From the IMG/VR virus record IMGVR_UViG_3300044974_000581, positions 1-31,485 of that record: a stretch of DNA of 31,485 bases; one strand, 5' to 3'. How positions within the stretch are numbered: the stretch's first letter is position 1; each line of letters opens with the position of its first letter. The DNA comes from a virus. Positions 8,258-14,246 of this stretch are shown here, piece by piece. The notes beneath the pieces are model-generated. The model was not told the origin of the DNA. It ran no database searches and saw only the letters and a list, made by a program, of their open reading frames with translations. Made by a program: the position numbers and the translations under genes.

Positions 8258-8584
8258 CTAGTAAAGATTGACTATTGATGTTGCAGTCGTCGATGTGCTG
8301 CGTACGTGAGTCACGCGGATAGGTAGCACTGTGCCAGCGGGGACAGCGACAAAGGTCACATTGCCTCCACCCTGCATCGTAACCGATAGATTGCCTGCGC
8401 CACCGACATACAGTGCGCGGCTGACGTAGGTCACGGGTACAGTGTCACTCGGCGTCACTGCCAAGGCGTCGTTTGCTGGGCTAGTCATACCCTCGATGAG
8501 CAGCATCTGCTGATCGATAGCACCTGCGGTCGTGGTCGTGGTCGTGGTTGTTGTCGGCGCTGCTGTGGTCGTGGTTGTGGACAT
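8258..8584 (-). CDS. Spike-base-like virion protein with an N-terminal poly-threonine tag
   Basis: 108 residues. Residues 1-~21 are almost only Thr with an Ala-Ala-Pro break (TTTTTAAPTTTTTTTTT). The rest (ALAVTPSDTVPVTYVSRALYVGGAGN, VTFVAVPAGTVLPIRVTHV, TATSIVNLY) matches what I know of the small spike-base protein family described from gene-transfer-agent and phage particles (RCAP_Rcc01079 type). These form beta-rich assemblies on heads. The Thr tract looks like a mucin-type O-glycosylation tag; the same kind of tract occurs in three other virion proteins here. Ribosome site AGGAGGATCAC precedes the ATG. Confidence 0.75.
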   Translation of the reverse strand: MSTTTTTAAPTTTTTTTTTAGAIDQQMLLIEGMTSPANDALAVTPSDTVPVTYVSRALYVGGAGNLSVTMQGGGNVTFVAVPAGTVLPIRVTHVRSTSTTATSIVNLY

Positions 8585-8618
8585 GTGATCCTCCTATTTT
8601 CTCAGTCTACTATATAGA

Positions 8619-8915
8619 TCAGCGCGTGCGCAATTGTTCCAGTGCAGTTTTTCTCGAGTGGCACGAGTGACACAACGGCTGGAGATTGGTGCGGTCGTTT
8701 GTGCCACCTCGACTCAGCGGCACAATGTGATCGACCTGCGATGCCGCGCCACCGCATGCTCGACACATCGGCTCCTCTCGTAGCACCATGAGACGCCATC
8801 TCGCCCAGGTCTTGTCGTACCCTCTTGCGGCAGCGCAGGGTCGTGTCTCGGGTGCTCGATTGGGCTTGGGCAGGTGATGTCGTGCTGGTCGATGATTCGG
8901 GATTCGATCGGCCAT
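8619..8915 (-). CDS. HNH endonuclease
   Basis: 98 residues. It has the zinc pairs CRACG (51-55) and CHSC (82-85) and the HNH core VDHIVPLSRGGTNDRTNLQPLCHSCH (D62, H63, N77, H86), all intact. Small HNH proteins beside terminase genes are common in HK97-like phages, where they assist DNA cleavage at packaging (family knowledge). It is the first gene of the packaging/structural run, 34 bases before the spike-base gene. Its ribosome site (GAGAGGAG) begins 8 bases below a long hairpin at 8932-8984, which may affect its translation. Confidence 0.9.
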   Translation of the reverse strand: MADRIPNHRPARHHLPKPNRAPETRPCAAARGYDKTWARWRLMVLREEPMCRACGGAASQVDHIVPLSRGGTNDRTNLQPLCHSCHSRKTALEQLRTR

Positions 8916-9272
8916 TTGCTTTGCTCCTCTCCCGCCAGCCCAAAGACCCCATAGGCGATAGCCGTATGGGGTTTTGGGTGGCGGCGCATACCCTTATAGT
9001 ACTCGTGCGCGCGCGCTCTTTGTATTTGTATTTATGTATTTGTATTAGTCTTTAGTGTAGCGCCGTCACTGCCACTGGCCTACGTTGCACTGCGGCCAGC
9101 TGGCAGCTGACGGATCGTAAGCGTCACGTTCGCGCGCGCGCGTGAGAGCGGGCACATGGGGGCGCATTACGCCAGAGCTTTACAGAATCGGGGCGCCAAT
9201 GCGATATCTTTGCAAAATCGTAAGATCGGCCACTTATAAAAGATAATCGATTCTAGGCCACGTTATTCACGA
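8916..9272. other. Longest non-coding stretch: hairpin, two (CG)n tracts and an AT-rich block
   Basis: No convincing gene in 357 bases. From left to right: a long hairpin (8932-8984); alternating G/C at 9005-9016; a TTTGTA-type AT-rich block (9019-9052); a CAGCTG-rich part near 9100; a second pure CG tract at 9131-9142; and an AT-rich end with TATAAAAGATAATCGATT (9235-9252). On the minus strand TACTATAAG (8994-9002) could be a -10 for the HNH/packaging genes, but no good -35 is seen. It separates the resolvase from the structural genes and could hold a late promoter, a packaging site or an origin. The sequence alone does not choose. Confidence 0.5.
8932..8984 (-). repeat. Long near-perfect hairpin before the HNH gene
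   Basis: CCGCCA-g-CCCAAA-g-ACCCCATA-GGC pairs with GCC-g-TATGGGGT-TTTGGG-TGGCGG around a GATA loop. That is 23 pairs in three uninterrupted blocks plus the apical triplet, with single G bulges at 8938, 8945 and 8964. No T-run follows on either strand, so it is not a standard terminator. It ends 17 bases before the HNH start codon. Confidence 0.6.
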
Positions 9273-9656
9273 TTACGGGCCATGCCTTGATATTACGATC
9301 TGCACACATGCTGCGCTGATCGGCATCATGTCGTAGCTCACCTCGATGTGACGGACGATGCCGCAGTTGTCGTCAGCGATTACGCACCAGCGGACTAGCC
9401 AGTCGAGAGTAGGCTTGACGATGTTGTCGATGTCACGATCTCTTCGCCATCCAGTACCCGAGCGCACCGTAATCGAGATCGAGACCGGTGTCTGTATCGC
9501 ATCACGTGGCACTCGGGTCGTGAGACCGATCAGATCACACTCTTCGAGCCAGCGAGAGTACTGCGCCGATTTCACGACACGACCGCGGCGAGCTGGTCGC
9601 CAGATTGCGTTCGCCGATGGTGGCACTGGCAGCGTGATCAGGATGGGCGCTTGCAT
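9273..9656 (-). CDS. RusA-family Holliday junction resolvase
   Basis: 127 residues. It opens with the family strand ILITLPVPPSANAIWRP, and the metal-binding acidic cluster is RRDRDIDNIVKPTLDWL (D73, D75, D77), followed by VIADDN (D95/D96). RusA-like enzymes are dimeric, metal-dependent resolvases that clear branched DNA before packaging (family knowledge). A CAGGAGAG site precedes the ATG, and the start overlaps the 3' end of the HTH gene by 19 bases, so the two are co-expressed. Confidence 0.9.
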   Translation of the reverse strand: MQAPILITLPVPPSANAIWRPARRGRVVKSAQYSRWLEECDLIGLTTRVPRDAIQTPVSISITVRSGTGWRRDRDIDNIVKPTLDWLVRWCVIADDNCGIVRHIEVSYDMMPISAACVQIVISRHGP

Positions 9657-9817
9657 CGTGCTCTCTCCTGGGCGAGTCTCTCGACCTCGCGTGGATCGAG
9701 TCGGTGATGACCATCACCGGGTCGCGGAGTGAGACGACCCAGCTCGACAAGAGCACGGACATATCGAGGTGATACCCCTAGGATCTCAGCCGCGCGACGT
9801 GTCCCTACGGTCTCCAT
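9638..9817 (-). CDS. Small excisionase/MerR-like HTH DNA-binding protein
   Basis: 59 residues read directly from the minus strand: METVGTRRAAEILG, then VSPRYVRALVELGRL and a GDGHHRLDPREVERLA wing. This is the compact winged-helix pattern of HTH_17/excisionase proteins: helix, turn, recognition helix, then the R-x-x-x-x-V helix. A GAGGA site lies upstream. It is the first gene of the minus-strand unit and faces the plus-strand early genes across 57 bases, so it may control one or both arms. No integrase is seen, so a regulatory role is likelier than excision. Confidence 0.72.
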   Translation of the reverse strand: METVGTRRAAEILGVSPRYVRALVELGRLTPRPGDGHHRLDPREVERLAQERARCKRPS

Positions 9818-9874
9818 CGGATGTCCTCATGATGACGGGATCTATTGTCGATGATAACCGCAGGAGGACTACAC

Positions 9875-10003
9875 ATGCGATACCGGATCATTCTGTCAAT
9901 ACCGCTCATATTTTTTGCGTGCGGCTGCGCAGGTACACAAATATCTGCGAGCGTAAGTTACAACACGGCAAACACTTCGGTGACAATCTTTGCCAATCGC
10001 TAG
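9875..10003 (+). CDS. Tiny putative lipoprotein (42 residues)
   Basis: The ATG at 9875 is preceded by CAGGAGGAC. The product starts MRYRIILSIPLIFFACGCAG: two Arg, a hydrophobic core and a Cys in a small-residue context, which is a plausible lipobox. A short polar tail rich in Ser/Thr/Asn (SASVSYNTANTSVTIFANR) follows. It would be a small envelope lipoprotein. Phage proteins of this build include Rz1-type spanins and superinfection-exclusion lipoproteins. Its place as first gene of the early arm, far from the lysis genes, favours an early envelope role (inference). Confidence 0.55.
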   Translation: MRYRIILSIPLIFFACGCAGTQISASVSYNTANTSVTIFANR

Positions 10004-10011
10004 AATTCTAG

Positions 10012-10040
10012 TTGACAGGTTCCACGACCGGAAGTAATCT
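10012..10040 (+). promoter_or_regulatory. Sigma70-type promoter of the early operon
   Basis: TTGACA at 10012-10017 is a perfect -35 box. TAATCT at 10035-10040 is a good -10 box at the ideal 17-base spacing. Transcription would begin near 10047, some 54 bases before the acidic early gene. It is the best promoter match I see in the window and probably drives the early genes with host polymerase. Confidence 0.72.
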
Positions 10041-10071
10041 TCTCGTGTCGGGCACATCGCTCGACACGAGA
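10041..10071 (+). promoter_or_regulatory. Perfect inverted repeat at the early transcription start
   Basis: TCTCGTGTCG (10041-10050) and CGACACGAGA (10062-10071) are perfect 10-base complements with an 11-base spacer. The repeat begins right after the -10 box and covers the expected start site. It could be an operator for a phage repressor (for example an HTH protein encoded nearby) or a 5' hairpin that protects or regulates the early mRNA. Confidence 0.6.
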
Positions 10072-10100
10072 TAAGAGACACGAAGATACGATAGGAGATC

Positions 10101-10853
10101 ATGACCATGGTTACTTTGACGATTGATGACGTATTTTGCTCTGGATCAGTTGAGCTTGCGATTGTCTCGTGGTCGCAAAGTGTTGACGGTGTTAACGCTG
10201 GTACTGAGCAGGATGCAGTAGTCGGACTCAATCAGGGTGCTCGTATCTACATCGATAGCGCTGATGGACGGACATGCGAACAAATTGGCGCTGAATCAAC
10301 GGACCCGGATGCGATGATGGATATTGGTGGATCATACTACACGATCAGCGACTGGAGCGAATACTCGGTTGTCGAGCTTGAGGTGCCAACGATTGAGGAG
10401 GCACTTGAGCGGCCAGAAGTAGCTAGAAAAATGGCGCGTGCGGCAAAAGCGTGGCACCATGCTGAAAGCGATCTGTCCGGCTGGAATGAACTGATTGAAG
10501 AGCTTGACGAGATCGAGGGCGCAGCGACAACCCTAAAGGGTTATGGCGATATGTACACTGGCGGTTGGATCGCCGATGCGGCGCACGAGTGGCTCGATGC
10601 GGGCATCGAGGATGATGGCTCGATTGGATCATGGTGCGAAATTGGGTGTTGGAATGCCTCTACGGCAGCGGCGTGGATTGACGCTGGCCTAACTCCAAAT
10701 GACGTTGAATCGGCTGCTAAAGCCATTCAGGAGGAAACCAGCGACGACGACATGCACGCTCGATATTCAGGCGGCATTATTTATGCGTGCTGCAATAATG
10801 ATATTGCATGGCAAGATGTTGTAAAAATGCACAGCAAGCTACAGGCCGAATAA
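10101..10853 (+). CDS. Strongly acidic early protein, function unknown
   Basis: 250 residues, not recognised. AGGAG lies at the right distance before the ATG. By my count it has about 48 Asp/Glu against about 12 Lys/Arg, a very high net negative charge. The first ~100 residues look beta-rich. The rest is helical, with two similar pieces, AAHEWLDAGI and AAAWIDAGLTP. It is the first larger gene behind the strong early promoter. Acidic, abundant early phage proteins often mimic DNA and block host restriction (Ocr, ArdA and others), so anti-defence is a reasonable guess. I see no clear sequence match to those families. Confidence 0.75.
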   Translation: MTMVTLTIDDVFCSGSVELAIVSWSQSVDGVNAGTEQDAVVGLNQGARIYIDSADGRTCEQIGAESTDPDAMMDIGGSYYTISDWSEYSVVELEVPTIEEALERPEVARKMARAAKAWHHAESDLSGWNELIEELDEIEGAATTLKGYGDMYTGGWIADAAHEWLDAGIEDDGSIGSWCEIGCWNASTAAAWIDAGLTPNDVESAAKAIQEETSDDDMHARYSGGIIYACCNNDIAWQDVVKMHSKLQAE

Positions 10854-10864
10854 TTACCGTACAC

Positions 10865-10985
10865 GGGCAGCGGGGTCGTCCCTATGCAAAATATGTCGTA
10901 GCGCAAAGAGAACCACTACGACATATCAGCGGCGGGGAATGTGACGTTGACTTTTTTGTGCGGTCCCGCTGCCCTTGTTTTTATT
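10865..10985 (+). ncRNA. Nested inverted repeats with T-rich end: structured leader, attenuator or small RNA
   Basis: In the gap between the acidic gene and the HTH gene, an outer perfect pair GGGCAGCGGG (10865-10874)/CCCGCTGCCC (10965-10974) encloses an inner perfect 11-base pair, ATATGTCGTAG (10891-10901)/CTACGACATAT (10916-10926). TTGTTTTTATT follows the outer arm. As RNA it forms a closed structure ending in a U-rich tract, like an attenuator or terminator with a 90-base loop. As DNA the inner repeat could be an operator for the HTH protein encoded just downstream. Confidence 0.5.
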
Positions 10986-10994
10986 GGAGAATCG

Positions 10995-11261
10995 ATGGCA
11001 CGTAAGGCGACAACTACTTCGACAGCAATGGCGGCCAAGGAACTTGGCTGCTCTATCCGCTGGGTGAACTATCTTATTACGGCTCGCCAGTTGCGGGCTG
11101 ATCGTGATGAGCGGGGATTCTGGCAGGTACACGTTGCTAGCGTCCAAGAAGAAAAAAAGGCACGGACTGCACTAGGCAAATTACGGAGACGCAAGGATGC
11201 GCGGATTGACACTGACTCGGCGAGAGGGGGAGCACGTGGTGCTCACCGTCCAAAAAGATAA
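10995..11261 (+). CDS. HTH DNA-binding protein (excisionase/MerR-like)
   Basis: 88 residues. From the ATG at 10995 (TTGGAG site nine bases upstream): STAMAAKELGCSIRWVNYLITARQLRADRDERGFWQVHVASV. This is a helix-turn-helix with a wing, like HTH_17 proteins. The tail is Lys/Arg-rich (LGKLRRRKDARID). A longer frame from 10941 runs into the structured gap and lacks a ribosome site. The 3' end overlaps the CsrA-like gene by 65 bases. A second small HTH protein is encoded at 9638-9817. This one may act on the inverted repeats just upstream (inference). Confidence 0.72.
   Translation: MARKATTTSTAMAAKELGCSIRWVNYLITARQLRADRDERGFWQVHVASVQEEKKARTALGKLRRRKDARIDTDSARGGARGAHRPKR
11162..11205 (+). promoter_or_regulatory. 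Cluster of GGA motifs over the csrA-like start: candidate CsrA autoregulatory site
   Basis: Four GGA elements lie within 44 bases: ACGGA (11162-11166), ACGGA (11183-11187), CAAGGATG (11192-11199) and GCGGA (11201-11205). The third matches eight bases of the known high-affinity CsrA RNA consensus core (CARGGAUG) and contains the start codon itself. CsrA proteins commonly repress their own mRNA this way. Whether these motifs lie in loops is not tested. Confidence 0.45.
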
Positions 11262-11397
11262 TGAGGTTGTCGTGCTGGCTGTAGTGACGCTGGCACGCCT
11301 CGACTCATCATCGGCACGACTAAGGATTATGGCGAGCCCTGAAATCGGGATCAGGCGATATCAGGGACCACTCACGGACGAGGCGACACCATCATGA
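11197..11397 (+). CDS. csrA-like: CsrA/RsmA-like translational regulator
   Basis: 66 residues. It aligns along its length with CsrA. LTLTRREGEHV matches the CsrA start (LILTRRVGETL), EVVVLAVV matches the TVTVLGV strand, and ARLRIMASPEIGIRR matches the VRIGVNAPKEVSVHR strand, with the essential Arg (R44 of E. coli) kept in GIRR. CsrA is a dimeric RNA-binding protein that blocks or stabilises mRNAs at GGA motifs. It overlaps the HTH gene before it and the primase-helicase after it (ATGA), so it is an early gene. A loop between strands 3 and 4 is longer than usual (TLARLDSSS). A phage could use it to redirect host translation or time its own genes. Confidence 0.8.
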   Translation: MRGLTLTRREGEHVVLTVQKDNEVVVLAVVTLARLDSSSARLRIMASPEIGIRRYQGPLTDEATPS

Positions 11398-13397
11398 CGA
11401 TTGAGACATTGGCATCAGCGCAGCTATTGCTGCGTGACGGGTACAGCATCATCCCTGTGGCGCGGGCAAAAAAGCCAGCCATAGCATGGGCACCTTACAT
11501 GCTGCATCGTGCTGACGAGCAGACGATCCAGCAGTGGTATACATCGTCATCAGGTCATGGGATTGGTATCGTCTGCGGCCATGTCAGCAATCAGCTGCTG
11601 GTGCTAGATGTCGAGAGCGAGGACGCGTGGCTGCGTCTGCTGGACACTGTCCGACTGGGTGCAGATCAGCAACTGCTTGACATGATTGAGACTAGCAGCC
11701 TAAGCATCACACCATCGGGTGGTCGTCACCTACTGATGCACCTCGACTACAACACACCACCGGGTACTGTGTTGGCTCGGACGGCTGCTGGCAATGTGCT
11801 GATCGAGACTCGCGGGCAGGGGCACTACATTGTCGCTGCTGGTAGTCCTGAGCATGTCCACCCTACCGGGATCCTATATAGATGGGATCGTTACATCGAT
11901 CCTGAGTCTAGAGCGCTCTGGTCAGCCCCCCATGTTTACCAGATCCTGACGATCGCACAGAGCCAGCACGCTCACGTACCACCTGCGCAGCGCGCCGACC
12001 CGGTGACACGAGTGCCAGGAGCTGGCAGTGAAACAGATGCACCCGGCCAAGTGTACAACTCACGCGGCAGTTGGGACACACTGCTGAGTGAGGCTGGCTG
12101 GACTCTTGTCTCGACTCGAGGCGAGAGTCAGTATTGGCGGCGACCGGGCAAGCGCGACGGCATCTCAGCCACGGTCGGTCATTGCCGGAATGATAAAGCC
12201 GAGCCGCTGATGTACGTGTTCTCGAGCAGTGCCTCGCATCTCGAGGCAGGTCGAGCCTACAGCCTATTCGCTGCTCGCACTGCCATGCGTCACGCCGGTG
12301 ACTACGGCGACTGCGCCCGTGCGCTGTGGCGGGATGGTTATCGCTCTGAGCAGGTCACCGCTACGCTCAGGGTCAGCCCTCCCGCCACGGCCACGTCATC
12401 TATCGAGGATCCGGTTGTGAGCCAATCTACACCAGATCCAGTGCGACGACATCCAGACGGACGTGAGCGACGATACTTGCTCACATCAGAGCTGCCTAGA
12501 GTGGATCCTGCCATGAACTGGTTGTGGTACGGGTGCATCAGGCGCGGCGCGGCGACGATGATATCTGCGCATCCCAAGGTCGGCAAAACTACGCTCATCT
12601 CGCATCTCCTTCGCTCATTGCAGGATGGTGGAGAGTTCCTAGGCCTGACGACTCAGCCAGCTCGAGTATTGGTGCTAACCGAGGAGGACGGGCCGACGAT
12701 AGCGGAACGCGCCGACATCATCGGCATTGGCGATCACGTTGCGTGGTATGTGCGACCGTTCACCAGCCGCCCGACGATGGTCGAGTGGCGAGAGTGGGTT
12801 GCTGCTACGGTCAGAGATTGCATCGACCACCGAGCTGATCTACTGATTGTCGATACCTTGATGCGCAACATGCCGCTACGTGATGAGAACAACGCCACGG
12901 AGATCGACGATGCGCTGCTGCCACTTTGGAAACTAATGGAGACCGGAGTTGCGATTGTGGTCATTCATCATTTGAAAAAAGGTGGCGGTCCTGAAGGTAC
13001 TGGCGCTCGCGGGTCGTCGGCGCTGATGGCTTGGCCCGAGGTGACGTTTGAGCTGAGCCGCACCAATCCAGACGATGTTGATTGCCGTCAGCGCACGCTA
13101 AGGAGCAATAGTCGATTTAGGCAGACGCCAGTCGAGCTGGTCATCGAACTAGGCGATGAGGGATATACGGTATGCGGATCGCTGCGAGACGCCGAGGCGC
13201 GCGGGATCCATACAGCGATCACGCACATGCTGTCAGTCGGTGAGCCGATGTCGCATTACGAGATCGCTACTGCCATGGGACGAACCCGGCAGACAATTGA
13301 GAGCCACCTAGCGAGGATGGTCGATGCAGGTGTCCTGCGTCGAACGGGTACGGGTGCGAGAGGTGATATTCACCGTTACACGATAGCTGGAGTTTGA
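11394..13397 (+). CDS. Primase-polymerase/RepA-like helicase fusion
   Basis: 667 residues, the main replication enzyme. Residues ~1-210 are a bifunctional primase/polymerase (prim-pol) domain, with GIGIVCGH and LLVLDVES acidic motif (~68-75), SITPSGGRH (104-112) and ETRGQGHYIVAAGS. A variable region follows. Residues ~360-590 are a RecA-fold AAA_25/RepA-like helicase: Walker A AHPKVGKTT (392-400), LVLTEED, Walker B LLIVDTL (483-489) and VVIHHLKKGG (522-531). The C-terminus (~605-667) is a winged helix (HYEIATAMGRTRQTIESHLARM). Such fusions prime and unwind in phages and plasmids without separate DnaG/DnaB-type genes. No DNA polymerase is seen in the window, so host polymerase is presumably used. 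Confidence 0.92.
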   Translation: MTIETLASAQLLLRDGYSIIPVARAKKPAIAWAPYMLHRADEQTIQQWYTSSSGHGIGIVCGHVSNQLLVLDVESEDAWLRLLDTVRLGADQQLLDMIETSSLSITPSGGRHLLMHLDYNTPPGTVLARTAAGNVLIETRGQGHYIVAAGSPEHVHPTGILYRWDRYIDPESRALWSAPHVYQILTIAQSQHAHVPPAQRADPVTRVPGAGSETDAPGQVYNSRGSWDTLLSEAGWTLVSTRGESQYWRRPGKRDGISATVGHCRNDKAEPLMYVFSSSASHLEAGRAYSLFAARTAMRHAGDYGDCARALWRDGYRSEQVTATLRVSPPATATSSIEDPVVSQSTPDPVRRHPDGRERRYLLTSELPRVDPAMNWLWYGCIRRGAATMISAHPKVGKTTLISHLLRSLQDGGEFLGLTTQPARVLVLTEEDGPTIAERADIIGIGDHVAWYVRPFTSRPTMVEWREWVAATVRDCIDHRADLLIVDTLMRNMPLRDENNATEIDDALLPLWKLMETGVAIVVIHHLKKGGGPEGTGARGSSALMAWPEVTFELSRTNPDDVDCRQRTLRSNSRFRQTPVELVIELGDEGYTVCGSLRDAEARGIHTAITHMLSVGEPMSHYEIATAMGRTRQTIESHLARMVDAGVLRRTGTGARGDIHRYTIAGV

Positions 13398-13400
13398 CAC

Positions 13401-14114
13401 ATGAAATTGGTTGCGCAGAGTGATGTACGTGAGGATCTGCCCGCTGGCGAATATACAGCGAGGCTTAAGGAGGTGAAGACACTACCTCCTAGCGAGTTAC
13501 ACCCAGACTGGGGCTCATCACTCGCATGGGAGTATGAGGTGCTGCAAGGGCCAAAGGCAGGGCAGCGTGGCACAGCGTTTACTCCGTGCGTCCTTAAGAG
13601 CCAGAACGGTTTGGGTGTGCTGATGCGCTCGATGCTTGGGCGAGCGTTTGCTGCTGGCGAGGAGTTTGACGCCGACGCCCTGATTGGCAAGACATTCAAG
13701 ATCTTTGTCGATTTCAATAAATCAGGATCACGCACACGAGTAATGCGAGCCATCCCGGTCGCAGATCCTGAACTGGTGAGCAATGTAACCTCAGCTCAGG
13801 CTCCAGCGTATACTCCTGGGCCACGCACTGCGCCAGCGCCTACAAACGAGCTCGGGCATAGTGCTCCTCGACGACCAGCGGTTGCGCCACCGGCTGCTCC
13901 AGTCGCCAAGATACCAGTCGTCACGGCAGCAGATTTTAAACGTCAGTCCTTGTTTGCCTTTGTCCAGATCGGCAATAACCCAGAGACGCAGGAGATGCAG
14001 GTCTCAGCGATCCGTCAGCTAGTGGTCTCCGGCACCTCGCCGAGCGAGATCAACTGCTATATACCAGAGACAGCGTCATGGCTGACGCTCACGGCAGTGG
14101 ACATGCCGTTCTGA
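13401..14114 (+). CDS. SSB-like (DUF669-type) DNA-binding protein
   Basis: 237 residues. The N-terminal ~125 residues fit an OB-fold of the phage SSB/DUF669 type: DLPAGEYTARLKEVK, LAWEYEVLQGPKAGQRG, LIGKTFKIFVDFNKSG. After a Pro/Ala-rich linker a C-terminal segment (ADFKRQSLFAFVQIG) is helical and ends MPF; SSB proteins often carry an acidic or hydrophobic tip for partner binding. It sits right after the primase-helicase with a GGAG site, consistent with coating single strands at the fork. Whether it is a true SSB or a relative is not settled. Confidence 0.7.
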   Translation: MKLVAQSDVREDLPAGEYTARLKEVKTLPPSELHPDWGSSLAWEYEVLQGPKAGQRGTAFTPCVLKSQNGLGVLMRSMLGRAFAAGEEFDADALIGKTFKIFVDFNKSGSRTRVMRAIPVADPELVSNVTSAQAPAYTPGPRTAPAPTNELGHSAPRRPAVAPPAAPVAKIPVVTAADFKRQSLFAFVQIGNNPETQEMQVSAIRQLVVSGTSPSEINCYIPETASWLTLTAVDMPF

Positions 14115-14153
14115 TCCTGTGCTTACGGGATCAGAGACTCACGGAGGAGTCTG

Positions 14154-14246
14154 ATGCCGGACGTGGTCCACCTCGATCCGGCACGCACATCGAAATGCCC
14201 CGAGGACTGGCAGCGTCTCAGCGCTGAGGCTTCCGGGGTGCGGTGA
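14154..14246 (+). CDS. 30-residue micro-protein
   Basis: The ATG follows a strong GGAGGAG site, and the product is MPDVVHLDPARTSKCPEDWQ plus ten residues. Its TGA overlaps the GTG start of the next gene (GTGA), so it may serve as a leader that couples translation. A small inverted repeat (CTGATCC 14111-14117/GGATCAG 14128-14134) lies just upstream over the end of the SSB-like gene. No function can be assigned. Confidence 0.45.
   Translation: MPDVVHLDPARTSKCPEDWQRLSAEASGVR

Noticed and set aside
8932-8984. Intrinsic terminator
   Set aside because: Very strong stem, but no T-run follows on either strand.
8602-8989. Two alternative minus-strand frames over the HNH gene (8602-8952, 8714-8989)
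   Set aside because: They overlap the HNH gene with complete zinc and catalytic residues, and their products have no domain.
10101-10853. Assignment of the acidic protein as ArdA
   Set aside because: Charge is similar, but the length and recognisable ArdA sequence pattern do not match; left as unknown.
10941-10994. N-terminal extension of the HTH gene to 10941
   Set aside because: It runs through the inverted-repeat gap, is hydrophobic without family match, and the ATG at 10995 has the ribosome site.
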